From: Tachypleus tridentatus
Lineage: Eukaryota > Arthropoda > Merostomata > Xiphosura > Limulidae
Assembly: GCF_004210375.1 (NCBI RefSeq)
Contig: NW_027467782.1
Span: forward strand, 22,795,276 to 22,859,275
Length of the DNA stretch: 64,000 bases
Direction: 5' to 3'
In this document: positions 33,191-46,140 of the stretch, piece after piece
Layout: every line of letters starts with the position of its first letter
Position numbering within the stretch: position 1 is the stretch's first letter
The notes under the pieces: model-generated
Database searches by the model: none
The model's input: the letters and a program-made list of their open reading frames with translations, nothing else
What the model was told of the DNA's origin: nothing
Position numbers and translations under genes: made by a program

Positions 33191-34360
33191 ATGATTAGTC
33201 ATTCGAGTTTACATTCAGGGCTTGTATGTAATTGTATGGTGAGAGGTATCACTGTCAAGATCGTGGGGTGGCTGCTTGTTGTGGAAATTGTCTTGTTAAT
33301 TGTGTTTGGTTGTTTGCTTTTCTGTAGTATCTAGCTGCTAGATAGGTACCGTATTTTTCGCCTAATAAGCCGAATTTCTGGCCCTAAATTTTGGACCTGA
33401 TTTTTGGGGATCGGCTTATTGGCCGATCACTCCTTTCGGAAATTTCTTCTTCTTAGGAAATGTTTTTCTTTTGAAAATTACCATAGGCGGTAATTTTGTC
33501 CCATCAGCAAAGCACGTTAAGACTACAGTGAAACGTTGTTTCTAGAATTTCATTGGTTACCTAATTACAGTGAGTGGAGCCAATAACGAATGACATATTG
33601 ATTCCATCTCTGTCTCAATACGACACGTTCTGCTTTACTACAGAACGACAATGATCACACGCAACATGCATGCTGACGCTGAAACGAGACTAAGAAATCA
33701 TTTTGAAGAAACTTGTCACTTCTTAAAAATGGCTTTGGCTTATTGGGCGGTAATAACCAAGAACCCTCATTTTCAGAGCTGAAAATTGGCCTCGGCTTAT
33801 TAACCAGAAAATACGGTAAGTCTTTTCTTGAGAGGTAGGGTGGTACTTGCTTTATCAAATTAATCAATCGGTGTGTACCTGGGGAGTCGATATGCTAGTT
33901 ATATGTCAAGATTCTGGGCCTGTTGTAATTTCTAAAGATGGAAGAGGGGTGCTTTTGCAGTGATCATGTTGCCGTATTCAATGATCGGCCGAATGTAAAT
34001 TCTGTATATGGTGAGAATCGTTTTTGTTCTACATCCTTTGACGATACTACTGATTCTTCTGAGGTAGTAGATTCGTTTATAGACTTTTGAGAGAATGGTT
34101 TTAAAGTGATCAGTCCAAGTTAGCTTCTTGTTGAACGTAATGCCAAGGAATTTTATAGTTGAAGAAAATTTAAGTTTAGTGTCCATCATATTAAGTTTAA
34201 CCTTAGAGATAGATTTTGTTTTTCCTCGAGATTTTGCATTTGAATATTATAGCTTGTGTTTCAATGGCATTAAGCGCGACCCTCCAGGTGTTGCACCAGA
34301 TGATAATGCTATTTAATGTGGATTGGACTTTAACAGATGTCCAACAGAGGGGATTGGTTT
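33191..34360 (-). pseudogene. LINE G ORF2: reverse transcriptase thumb only
   Basis: The frame 34,189-33,932 reads TIKFLGITFNKKLTWTDHF, then ILSKVYKRIYYLRRISS and PIIEYGNMITAKAPL, the C-terminal part of Jockey-like reverse transcriptases. It continues below the MITE to 33,200. The endonuclease and catalytic palm are missing: at about 34,340-34,365 the sequence passes directly into gag. Confidence 0.62.
33347..33818. mobile_element. TA-flanked MITE inserted in LINE G
   Basis: Ends TACCGTATTTTTCGCCTAAT and, at the right, the complement of TACCGTATTTTCTGGTTAAT. The inner repeats continue with AAGCCGA. The length is about 472 bp with no coding frame. Comparison with the matching part of LINE C (23,060-23,090) gives the empty site AGATA..GTAAGTCT.., so the duplication is TA, as in Tc1/mariner-type non-autonomous elements. 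Confidence 0.8.
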
Positions 34361-35310
34361 GCCAAGCTTCAGATTTTTATGTCTAAGCATTTTTTGATAT
34401 TTTGGATAACCAGCGTAGGATGCTGCATGTTCACCATTGTAGTTGCTGCATGTGGTTTCTTGACATGGCCTCTGGCAGTTACTGACATGGTGTAGACCTC
34501 CGTAATGAACACATCATGGAGAGGCTTTACGGGCAGCGTGAGTATGGCCAAAGCATCGACAATTAAAACGCCTAAAAAATGGCATTATTCTGCGAAGATG
34601 GAATATTTGGCTAACCATAGGGTTATTCCATTGGCAACAAGGTTGTTGGCTATGGTTTGGTCTTGAAGAGCAAGTTTCACGAGTGGGACTGGTAGTCCAG
34701 TCTTGAAAGATTTGATTCTGTCAGTATAGAGAGGGCAGATGTTGGAAGCAGCAAGTTTGAGTTTGATTTCATCCATAGTAGTTTAGCAGAATGCCTTGAA
34801 TGAAAGCACTTAACTATATAGGTAAAAACGGCTCGTTTGGGTCATTGTCATGACCGAAGAAGGTCGAAACGTTGTTCACTCCTCTCTACGTAAAAAAAAA
34901 ATCTCAACCCAAATGAGGCGTTTTTCATATATATTTCTCTACAAGTGGGTTTCCTCGACATCACTGAGAGGACTTAACTACTATTCCCCTTTCGGGATTC
35001 TTCCGACTTCAGATTATTCAATATTCTGGAAGTTTTTAAGTATTTTTCGTGCAATATCAGGCTGACAAGTGGCTGGAATGCCTTCAGTAATGATAGCTGG
35101 GGGGTTTTCAGCATTCCTACAAGTGGTGGAGACTTCCATGGGATAGTATTATCAGGCTTAATATTGGATGGTGCAGGCTTTAGTGGAAGATTGCAAAGAA
35201 TTCAGTGCAGTTTCAGACGAGTCTTCTGAATTATTAGCGGATTTTCTAGACAACTGATGATGTATTCTTAGTCTTTCTTCATTGGTGAATGGCATGTATA
35301 CTAAGTTTAC
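34361..35310 (-). pseudogene. LINE G ORF1: gag-like protein, decayed
   Basis: From 35.30 kb downward: MPFTNEERLRIHHQLSR, then a Ser-rich piece, IITEGIPATC, the RRM-like frame 34,776-34,585 (IKSFKTGLPVPLVKLALQD) and knuckle remnants near 34.55-34.40 kb (FGHTHAARKA, CVHYGGLHHVSNC, NYNGEHAASYAGYPKY) with several Cys lost. It is interrupted by a short foldback element at 34,824-34,925. Confidence 0.6.
34824..34925. mobile_element. short foldback element (about 100 bp)
   Basis: AAAAACGGCTCGTTTGGGT at the left is nearly the complement of ACCCAAATGAGGCGTTTTT at the right (17 of 19). The interior has GACC-GAAGAA-GGTC. It is non-coding and lies within the gag of LINE G. Confidence 0.65.
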
Positions 35311-38300
35311 TGTAACTGTCATGCTTTCATATGAGGCTCAAAGTGTTCATCTGTATAAAGTAGTGCCAAGTTCTTAAACTACTTTTATTTTTAATTAAAG
35401 TTTTCAGAATAAATAGCAGGAAAAATTTACTAATAGTTTTTCTTTATTACATTTTTGTATTTATTTCAGAATAGTTTTATAATTTGATATACAAATTTTT
35501 ATTAAACCCATTAACTTAATTTTTATATCAGTATTTTAACATTACTAATAAAATATTGTAATTTATTACAAGTCTTACAACTGATGTATAGAAAATCCTA
35601 TTAGAGTAAGTGAACTTAATTCAGGAATCTTTTCAGTACCCTTTGTGTAACTATGTAATGTTTGCAGGATAGAATAACAGAGCTGTGTAAATAAATGGGG
35701 TATTTATCTTTAAGCCATTTATCCCAGGAACTTTGTTTAATGTAAAGGATGAATTAACCTTATCAGTGGTATGCCGTAAGTCAACATACACAAATTTGAC
35801 TACCAGATTGAAGAAGTTAAATTAAGGATTAGTGGATATTTAGATTGGCTAAAAGTCGTTGCATTCATGGTAAAGGAATTATGCTATCTCATTCGGATTA
35901 TAAATGTAGGCTTAGACATTAAAGAACTAACAGGCATATCAGAGAATATTCGAGATTTACCTTGTATGAAAGAACTTCAACAGTGTGTAAACTGTTTATC
36001 TACAGAATAAATTAGGATAGATGAGTGGAAACGGACTGGTTCAGTGAATATAACATTATGCTTGGTAGGAATACTAGTAAGTATAGTGTTATACACAGTA
36101 CATGAGGAATTGGCTTTAATGCAATTTTGGAAGTTAGATGGGTTATGTAAATTCAAAATGAAAACCAAAACAGGGCTAGGCAATAATAGAAGGTTGTCTT
36201 ATTCAGAGGCCACTGAAGTGGTTGCTTTACTTGACGGTGACCCATCTAATTAGGACGAAGATTGATTTGTTAGAGACTGACAAAATTTGAAGTTATTTAA
36301 CCAATTGATGAGGTCAGCTAATTATAAAGTGAATATTACAAATCAAAATTATGAGGGAAAATTAATAGGATTAAAAATCACTGTCACTAACACCACCAAC
36401 AAAAATGTTCGAGAAGCAAGATGTAAAAAGTTGTTCGAGAATTCAAAGACGATTAGAATGAGAATTAGTTAATTGAAGATGACCATAGATTTAAGAAACA
36501 AACGCTAAGAGAGCAGGAATTTGGAATGAGTAACAAGACAGTAGGACTTTCCGGGTTAGTTGTCATCTGTAGGGATACGAGTGAGACATACACCAAAATC
36601 TGTCGAAGAGTTTGGAGGTGAGGCTCATCACTTGACTGATTTTGCATGTGTAGACGTTAAACTTCAGTTATTTAGTATAGAGACAATTGACCTGCAATAA
36701 TCATGTGATGTGATTATCGTATTCAACCACTTGAACATTGTGATAAGATAAAGGCTTGTGCATTATACAAATGGATCAGAAACAGTGAGTCGGTGTTTTG
36801 TTCTTTCAACACGAATTCTGAAGATGAGAACATAACAAAAGAACAGTGTCTAGAAGACAGGAAGAAAGGAATCACTTGACTGTAAATGATTGTCTTCAAT
36901 TTGATGTAATAGCTAGATGATATTAACATAATTATGAGATAATGTTAAGTTTTTGCTTGTCATATCAAGTGTTTATATAATTATATAGTTTAATGAGAAT
37001 CAAGCATATAATTGTGGTCTGTAATTGTTATTGTAGTGTGTTAATGTTTATTAGATACAAACACGAGCAAAGTACATATGATTCATGTTTAAAGTTTATT
37101 AGAAATGATTGATGTGTGTGTCATATATTTTAAAGTTCAATTTAATTATGAGGATAGTTAAAGAATAAAGGAGTAAAAGCAGTAACTTGTTACCCAGTTG
37201 AAGATTGACTGACTAAAATGCAGAATATTAGGGAAAGTATTGTAAATGTCCCAAGATGTCTAAACAGAATGATAGAAATGGAGAAGTTTACTCAGTAAAT
37301 ATTTACCAAGAATAAAATTATCTTAAGGAGGAAAAAATTTGTGCATTTCAAATGCTTCGTGTATTGAGCAGTTATATGCAGTAAGGAGAAGTGTGATGTA
37401 TATTAACAAAAGTATAAAGTATTATAAAATGGCAATTACCTTAAAAGAGAGATATGTTGAGAAACGTTTCTACTCGTCTATTTATGCAAGTGACGCTCTT
37501 AAGGTCTTGAGAAGGGTAACGAAAGTCTCATTCATAAGATGAAACTAAGGTTGTTATACAGAGACTGTCGTCATTGCAGCATGGGAGAAACTGCTGCAAA
37601 TGCTAAATCCTTCCTTGGCATCACAATGGAAAGTCGCGAATTTGATGCAGTATCCATTTCAGAAGTATATGTATGGATACAAGTAAGCAGGCTGCCAACT
37701 AACTGACTTCATCTGTAAACAACGAGCAAGTGATTTTTGATTGTGAAACAATCAAGGAAAATAACCAATTAAGTGTCAGATCTACTTGAGGGCAGTTGTG
37801 TACACTATTTGGAATATTGTAATATTGGAAAGAGTTTGTATTAAAACTGATGTTTGAAGCTCAAACGTTAGTTCTTATGAATTCAAAGTAGGTTCTGCAA
37901 AACTTGTGTTTGGAGGCCAAAGAGCGAGAAGAAATTGGGTGTTTCAAACCATTGCAGCCATCACCAGGTGAACCTCTGAATCTGAATAATGGTCGTGACC
38001 ACTCCAGTGATGAGTTTACCAAACGTTTCTCACCTAAACTCTCTAAGTAACTTACTACAATTACTCATGGCATTGGATAACATAGTCGAAGACAGTGGAG
38101 TTGATACATTGTAAAGACTTTGTTTTGTTGGTTATACTAAAAGAGCTTTGATTAAACTAAACACAACTAAGTAGTCAAAATGCATTGTAATATAGCTTTT
38201 CGAAAGTATATTAAAAGTGCTTTATTTTGCAAAACTTAGTGTCTGAATCAGGTTCTTTAAATATAAGTATATCGAGTTAGTGCTTGTGTGCTCTATTGGC

Positions 38301-38958
38301 CACTGCATTTCTCAGTTAATATGGATAAATTGTGGAGTGGAAGAATTAGCCAAAATGCAACAGCTAGCCTACCCAGACTGTCTGTCTTGTATGTTTTTCA
38401 TCTTGTGGTAGATGATGCTCTCATTAGGGAGAGTCAACTTTGATTCAAGTATTGGAATTACAATGGTTACTGTTCTAGTTGTGTATGAAATGTGGTTGGT
38501 ACTGTAAGTGGGTAGATTCAGTGGGTTCCAATGGTGAGTTGCTTTTGAGGGTAGTCTGCTGTTGTCGTTAGACGTTCCATGAGGGAAGTAGTAGGAAAGT
38601 AAGCCAAGAGATAGGTGTGAGAGTTTGGTGTTTTCTAGCAGAAGCTCTGTCCGACTTGATTTTCGGACACATCTACTTTCTACATTAAACAAACTACTAA
38701 TCTCTTCCTTCTGATAATACATTCTTACAAACACTTCAAACAACCACCATTCCTTCACTTGTTAGCAAATTCACGTTAGAATTGGAAGTACTATAACATT
38801 GTTCAATACGTTTATATAGCTGTTTATGCTGTTCTAATGATCTAGAGTATCTGAGGTCAAATAATTCAAAAATATACATTTTGGATCTTGTGCAATTATA
38901 TAAATAAGGATTAAAATTGAATATTTATAAATGTGCTCCCAACCCAAGGACATGTAAA
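35311..38958. other. AT-rich DNA, no recognised gene
   Basis: Only short frames, broken by stops. The plus-strand stretch 36,040-36,470 has a few protein-like pieces (ALMQFWKLDGLCKFKM, SYSEATEVVALLDGD) and could be the remains of a polyprotein, but I cannot place it. The minus-strand frame 38,758-38,369 is 129 aa and also unplaced. Confidence 0.4.
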
Positions 38959-39006
38959 ACATTGGATATAAATATTTTCTTCACATTGGATATAAATATT
39001 TTCTTC
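38959..39006. repeat. perfect 24-bp tandem duplication
   Basis: ACATTGGATATAAATATTTT plus CTTC occurs twice back to back (38,959-38,982 and 38,983-39,006) without a mismatch. It is either recent or a sequencing artefact. Confidence 0.85.
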
Positions 39007-39049
39007 TATGCACTGAAATGCCAGATAATTCTCACCACAGTGTACACAT

Positions 39050-39235
39050 CATGCTTTTACTTATAAGCATCCGACACGTGTTTGCGTCTCTCACAATTGA
39101 AGCATTGTGTTACTAAAATGTTAGTGTTTTTGCCTTCTCCACTGTGTATCTTTGATACTCTGATTGGCTTGTGGAGACACAATAGAGTGAGTAAAGATAA
39201 CTTTGCCTAAGCTCGATATTTAATATAGGATAGAA
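39050..39235 (-). pseudogene. gag knuckle remnant of a Jockey-like LINE
   Basis: Minus-strand pieces ILWLHKPIRVSKIHSGEG, CFNCERRKHVSDAY and, one frame over, CVHCGENYLAFQC correspond in order to the RRM end and the first two knuckles of LINE C and LINE D gag. It is short, isolated and decayed. Confidence 0.5.
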
Positions 39236-39249
39236 ATCAAGCTAAACCT

Positions 39250-41180
39250 CAAAGCTGAAAAAGACAATCAATGTCTCGAGGTCAAAGAAGCCCATATGGA
39301 TGTCAAGAAAGAAATGGAAATTGTACTCACTACCATCAACCAAGGCAAAATGACAACCTTAATATATCTATTTAGTACAAAATATCACCAATTGATGAAA
39401 ATGATTTCTATAGATATATCCAACATTTTGAAAAAAAGTGCCCAATACATGGAATGGCCCTCTGAAAAATGGTCAATATTATTGAAAAGTATTTTAAGTG
39501 GTGAAGCACAAAAAGGTTATGATGCATTGTCTTTGGCAGGTTGTACATATAATAATGTTAAAGCAACTATTCTCAACCCATATGAATTATATGGAATGTG
39601 CCCAAGAAAATGAGGTTTATTTTGGTTGATGATGTAATGCTATACACATTAGCAACAGTTTCGACAAACCAAGTTATTTCTAATGCAGGAACTTAAATGC
39701 TATACAAACCTTTCGTGTATGAAAATAAAGTTGAAACACTACAAGAAGCAGGTGCTCATTTTGATTATTACATGAACACATAAAATCATTGTTTTATAAA
39801 TAAGTGTTCCCGACATTGCAGCAAAAAAACCTATATCTGTTCAACAAACTAAAGTTGGGGAGTCTTCTAACAATCCAGCTCACCTTATGACAATTAGAAT
39901 AAAATTTCATGAAATTCATCAAGGTCTGTCTGCCAGTTGTGTAAAACAACCTCCTCATGTTATGTCCAAAAAGACAGGGAGGCAACACAGAGTGCTTTTG
40001 CATATACAAATGGGCGTTGTTTCACCAAATCATCCAATATTGTTGATTTAGAAAAGATATGCTCAAGATAGTTTTAAATGGTGTGTCCAAGAGAAAATGG
40101 AGACCACCAAATGTGCCACATAGAGACGACTGTTCTGTACTTTGTGAAATCGTTGTTTTTTAAAGCAAGTCATTCTGAAATATTTAAAGCTGCTTGTGAA
40201 CTCACCATGGAAGGTTATTTAGGTTTTAACAAGACATGTGACAAAATTATGAGATTTCTTTTGGCCACAAGTTAAGCAAGTTGTTTCTCTGTTTTTTAAA
40301 ACTTGTCATACCCGTCAAATAGTTACGTTTTCTGACTAAAAGGTTGCTATTGCTCATGTGAAACCTATTCAAACTTTCAAAGCACCCTACAGATGTGTTA
40401 TTGATTGTGTTGAATATTTAAGAAACTTCGTGATGGAACAAGCATTTGTTGACTATCATGTGTGCATCCACACAATTTTCTGAAGCTATCCTTATAAATA
40501 TTTAAGACAAACATTTCCACTGCTTTGATTAATTTCTTTACTTTTATGTCTCGCCTAAAGAAATTAAGTCTGATCAGATATTAAACTTTGGGTTGTTTCA
40601 ACAGGCTGTTTACCTGCTTGATGCTAAACAGATCAAATCTAGTGAATACCATCCCGGATTACAGGGGTGCTCTTGAGAAATTTCATTCTACCATGACAAC
40701 CTGCGATACAGTCTCGATAATGAGACAGATTTGAATGAAGGAGCTAATTTATTATTTGCTGTTTGATCCATTTCGGTAATAATTATGGTTTAGCTTATTT
40801 GAGTTGGTATTTAGCCGTTAAGTGCATGGTGCTTTGAAGGTCCTGAAGGAACAATGGTGGGAGGATGACTCAAAGGAAATACACCTACTGGAATGTGTTT
40901 TCAGTCTGTTAGGTGTTCTGAATTGGCTCGGAAGAAATTGAAGTAATCAGAAGCTAAAATGAAAAACATTTACAACCATAAAACTAAAGAGTATAAGTTC
41001 TGTCATGGTGACATGGTCTTAGTTACGTTATCCACCATGGGACATTCATTCAAAGATAGGTACCATGTTTGCTGTGAGGTTGTTTGCAAACTCAGTGAGG
41101 CATAAGAAGGCTATCTAGCTGTGTCATGTTAATACCTTCAAGCCCTATTACATCTGAGATGCACCTAAAGCATCTTAACC
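39250..41180 (+). mobile_element. decayed Ty3/gypsy LTR retrotransposon (gag and integrase remnants)
   Basis: The gag frame 39,296-39,613 contains WSILLKSILSGEAQKGYDAL followed by NNVKATILNPYELYG, the capsid signature of a common gypsy group. Integrase pieces follow on the plus strand: APYRCVIDCVEYL at about 40.38 kb, LLTIMCASTQFSEAI, SPKEIKSDQ near 40.55 kb, and the C-terminal CEVVCKLSEA and HVNTFKPYY near 41.08-41.15 kb. Protease and reverse transcriptase are not visible. No LTR pair was found. Stops and shifts occur every few tens of codons. Confidence 0.6.
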
Positions 41181-43865
41181 ATTGAGTATTCTACTGAAAG
41201 ACATTCTCTTTGACTCTGGCTCTCGTAAATTTGAAAATATTGTAGATGAACACAAAATCAAATTCCGTAATTCTGATACTCTGGGCAATCTTAATGCAAA
41301 ACCTCGATCACTTTCCTCCTGTAGAGAAAAATCAACTTGTTGGGTTATTGAATGCAAATTTCCAGATCTTCCTAATCAAATCAACATTGTTGTTCTAAAT
41401 GTAGATATAAGTGATGCTTCTGTGAAAACAACCTTATTGTGTGGGTTCAATTAAGGCTGATAAGATACATAATAAAATACCTTATGGGCTGGAAAATGGT
41501 ATTATAGATAAGAAAGATATGATACCACTATTGGGGTTTCCTTACTTCACACCAAACTGAAACTATACCATATTATGAGATTGTGATGCAAATACTAGCT
41601 TTATGAATAGGACTTACACAAACAACACGAAAACAATAATAATCTCGATGCACCTACACACATATACTACGTACACAACAAGATTAAAACAATCTTGTCA
41701 CACATACACTACTTACATAACAAGATTTGTAATAATATGCTTTACAAATCAGTATATTTGTTTTGTTGAACATTACCTATGTATTACTTCTAAGAATACT
41801 CAGTTAAATATACATTGAAGTGTTGTGAAAGCAGATTTGTTTATGTGAAAAAGTATAAAATCGGTCACCAACCTACTACTCCACAATCAGTTACAATAAA
41901 ACATTTAAAATTAACTCCAGTGTGCCTCTTAAGAAAGTAAAACTAAACATTCGTTCAATTATCAATTCATAGAAGTATCTGGTTAAACTTACGCCGTATA
42001 AACAAGGTATGTAAATTAGGAAATATCGTATATAAACTCTGGACCAATAATTTTAGTTTTTACAATGATATTCACCAAACACTAAATGTACAGTGGCTAG
42101 ACACAATGTTGCTAAAAGAAGATTGATTAGAATGAAAAGGTTGTCAAATATAGTACAACTATTTACTTCTGTTATGATTTTAATTTTAAAAACGCCTCTC
42201 ACACTTTTACATGTCTTCTTCAATAACGTTCATTACAATATATTTCTACATTTCTATCAATATGTTTTACAATACGTTACTAGTAGTAAACCCGGAATTA
42301 TCGTGGCAATAGGATATCGCCTAACGTTAACAGGCTGCCACAGGGGATGAGAATTGAAGGAGAAACATCAAAGATGGCGAGGTCGTACTTCTAATTGTTG
42401 TCAACAGAGGACGCACCATCAGGGACGCGTTGCAGAAACTAGAACAAAATGAAAGATCGATTCTATTGGAATATGTCAGATAACATGATTATCTTAATTA
42501 TCCTACGTTTAGAAAAATTATTGTTATATATTACATAAATATGTCAAATAATTTACAATGACTAATTGTGATTTCTCAGTATCAATAACTTTATTGTTAA
42601 TCAAAGACAAAAGAAAGATTTTTTTGCATAAACATTTCATTTGGGAACACCATGTTGGCATCACTCTTTGCAAAAACAATTTCACATGCATACGTCACAA
42701 ACTTCGTAACTGTTTGAAAGATTTGTTCAGAAAGCTCCAAAATACGCTATGATACTATTTACGAAATTTTGTTAATGTGTAAAAAAAAAAAAATACCAGA
42801 CGTATTGTTTTATGGTTAAATTACATCCCATGAGTATTAGTTTCTAACACACTTTTATCTTCTATGGAAAAACTCGTGTTTTGTCATAACCTGGTGTAAA
42901 ATCACATATTTAACAAGCTTAATGGAACATTTGTGAATGAAACTTCAAGATATACTAATATGCTGTTTAAGAAAACTTAAGTTAAAAAATACCGACACAC
43001 ACTTCGATATAATAGTACCTGCCATATATAGATGTTCGAGTAGGTTATCATAAATCAAGCATAATAGGCAAGTAATCTAAGCTCCTTTATTTTAGAAACT
43101 ATATAAAACCTTTGAAAACTAAACTGCTTATCCCAACATCATTTTGACCTTGATATACCAGTCTTATACATCTTCAAACAGATGTGAGTAAAAGTTTGTG
43201 AAGTATCACACAAACATATATATATTGTATATTATTACACAATATACTTTGCAACTAAAACAAACTTTATGTCTACTACACATTAACTCTGACAATGGTT
43301 TTATATCAAGATAACTTTATACATTTAGCTTTGTGTAATGTTATCTGAAACGTAAGAATATATATTAATAATGTTTGATGTTTCAATTAGAAATTATTTT
43401 CTACTTTTGGGTTACTATTGTCTAGTTTTGATCTAGAACTCAAGTATGTTTCGTTTATATATAACACATATTTATATACATAGTCTAACTTCTTGAAGGT
43501 GTAATAATTTAGACGCATATACATATCAGTGTCGTCCATCTTGCAATTTGAACAATTTTTACCTGAGGGTCAAATTCACCTGAGAGTATAATAACCTTTG
43601 ATATTTATAAATAACACAATGCGTGTGGACTACCCAGATTAAATTAGCTGTCATACAAGTTAGTGTATAAAGTTATATAGGGAATTTGGAAGGGGCTTCG
43701 TAAAAAATTCCGTTTTTCGCTACATTTTAGTAAAAATAGGTGAAAAAAAAACACCTATATAATGATTAGATAAACATTTGAAGTTATTCAGTAATTTATG
43801 GACCAACCGTCAGATAAAATCATTCAATATATATCATCTACGAAGTCCTTACAATATATGAAGAT
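41181..43865. other. AT-rich DNA, no recognised gene
   Basis: The plus-strand frame 41,182-41,454 (90 aa) is not recognised. The rest has no protein-like reading and is very AT-rich. It contains a short duplicated segment (listed separately) and an A13 run near 42,780. Confidence 0.4.
41657..41727. repeat. two copies of a 29-bp unit, 42 bp apart
   Basis: CACACATATACTACGTACAC at 41,657 and CACACATACACTACTTACAT at 41,699 are each followed by AACAAGATT. AATCTTG between them is the complement of CAAGATT, so the block can also fold. Confidence 0.55.
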
Positions 43866-43867
43866 AC

Positions 43868-45210
43868 GCTGCTGGCTAAAACTTTAAGGCCAATGAACAT
43901 AAAGAAAAAAATTGCACTTTGCGTTGTTATACTCAACCACTTATTTGAGTAGAGCTTCGAAAGATGGCAGTGAGAAGAGGGAAAATAAAAATAAACAACT
44001 TTTTAGCATTTAGTAAAGAAAATGTGAACACTATGAAATTAGCCTAACTTCTAGCTGGTCGAAAGTTTAAGACCATACTGAAACGAAGCGTATTTTGGTA
44101 AACACATCACGAAATTTAGTCATTTGTATTCAAGCATTAGCGTTGTCAACATCTCCCGCTGACATTTCCTGTGTTACGTTGGGTAAAAACATGGCAAAGG
44201 CTAAAAAGGTGACAGAGTTTGAACGTGGCAGAAATGTCGAGCTGCAAAAGCAAGGTCTTTCTCAACGTGCCATCACTGGTGAGATTGGGCGTAGTAAAAC
44301 TGCTATTGCAAATTTCTTAAAAAGACCCTGAGGGATATGGAACAATAATTACAAGTGGCCAGCCCAAGAAAATTTCGCCGGCGTTGAGGAGGAAGATTCA
44401 ACGGGTTGTCGATTGTTGAACCAGATTAAGGCCCTTACGGACGCAGAATGCAATTCAAGAACAATAAGACAGCATCTGCGAGAGAAAGGCTTTAAAATCC
44501 GTAAACGTCTTCAAAGGCCACGCCTCCTTCCACACCACGAAACAGCTCGGTTAAACGTTTCTGAGAAGCACCAAACATGGGACGTAGAAAAGTGGAAAAA
44601 ATTTAATCTGGATGGTCCAGATGGCTTCCAACATTACTGGCACGATAAGGATATCTCACCGGAGACATTTTCTACACGACACAGTGGAGAAGGCACCATC
44701 ATGATCTATGGCGCTTTTCTTCCATGGAACAATGGAGCTTCAGGTTATAGAGGGGCCTCAAACAGCAGCTGGCTACATTGGCGTGTTGGAGAGAGCATCC
44801 ATATTGACTAGAAATGGCTGAATATTTCAGCAGGACAACACTGCAATCCACAACGCCTGCAGGACATAGGACTTTTCCATGGCGAATAACCCTGATTCTT
44901 TTGGACCATCCAGCGTGTTCACCCAATCTGAACCACATTGAAAATGTTTGTGGGTAGATGACAAGGTAAGTCTATAGAAATGGATGTCAATTCCAAAGAA
45001 TGCATGATTATCGTAAAACCACCTTCACCACTTGGAATAACATTCAAGCCAGCCTTCGGAAAACACTTATATTGACCATGTCAAAGCGAATGTTTGCAGT
45101 TATTAGCAATGATTGCCGTGCAACTCACTGCTGAAACCTCTTGTTGGGCATTTCCTACCCTGTTTAGAACTGCTTTTTGGTATGGTCTTAAACTTTTGAC
45201 TAAAACAGAA
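43868..45210 (+). mobile_element. Tc3-like DNA transposon, decayed
   Basis: Inner inverted repeats: CTGGTCGAAAGTTTAAGACC at 44,054 and the complement of a matching TAGTCAAAAGTTTAAGACC near 45,185-45,207. A related motif, CTGGCTAAAACTTTAAGGCC, lies 181 bp further out at 43,873, suggesting the two-site (IR/DR) left end known in Tc1/Tc3 groups. I could not find its right-hand partner. The transposase between them is broken. Confidence 0.65.
44191..45134 (+). pseudogene. Tc3-like transposase with many lesions
   Basis: ATG at 44,191 gives MAKAKKVTEFERGRNVELQK and a first helix-turn-helix (QRAITGEIGRSKTAIANFL), then a TGA. The second domain resumes at 44,413 ([20 protein letters not shown]) and continues to [21 protein letters not shown]. 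About ten residues that normally carry the first catalytic Asp are missing between KWKK and [17 protein letters not shown]. It runs on as [11 protein letters not shown], then shifts; QQDNTAIHN-like sequence at 44,830 and DHPACSPNLNHIENV-like sequence at 44,905 can be followed only across frames. The stop is at 45,132. Confidence 0.75.
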
Positions 45211-46140
45211 AAATAAAAAACAACCTTAGGAAAAGACACACTAATTCGATTAAAACCTAAAACAAGACAAAAAACATTAAAAGTCTAAAAACAGGTAAAC
45301 GAAATGCTATAGTCATAATGAACACAAATGAATACATTCACGAAATGAAGAACATCCTATCAGACACAAACAAATTTAAACCAATACACTTCAGTGGCAA
45401 AAGTCACCCACTGCCTCTCCGATAAGAATGTATAATAATGGAAAATAAACTCCATTTGGAAGTGACACAGGTCATATATACAAAAGTTACTTTTGAAAGA
45501 TATATTTGCAGTCATTAAATACCTAAATCACCTGGAGCTAACAAACTATATTATATATATTACCATCCTCAATACCTCCAAAATTAAGAATTCGCCAATT
45601 TATTAATCAGTTGACCATCCTAATTTAAAATCTCCATTCGTCTGTGCTAAATTTAACTTAAATTCCAACCACGTGTTAGTAATACTTTCAATTGCAAGTG
45701 TTGCTAAGCCTCCAAGTTTATGCTCTTTATAGATAAATTCTGTGATAAAGATAACCAAAAACAATGCTTTATTACAGATGTGCTAGTGTATCACACATAC
45801 TGGATACTACATGTTACACATTCAATTAGATAAACAATATTTTATGTCGTGAAAGTTATAAGTTTTGTAATTATGTATTTAACAATCATATGGTCTTCAA
45901 TTAATATGAACAGTGAGCTTCTTATGGTCAAATATGTTATCGTACTTTATCACCTTCTTCCCTACATTCTGGATTCTTTTCCTCTAGCCTGTCAGTTCTA
46001 AACTATAGATAACTAGCTTAAATAACCCTTGATCAGTTTTTCATTATTATGTTTTCCCTTTTAAAAAATTTAAATATTCAAACAAAACTTATTTTTAAAG
46101 ATTTTTTTATATGCTTGTTTATTCCTTATGATATTTTATA
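45211..46140. other. AT-rich DNA, nothing recognised
   Basis: No open frame of note and no repeat that I can pair elsewhere in the window. Confidence 0.4.
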
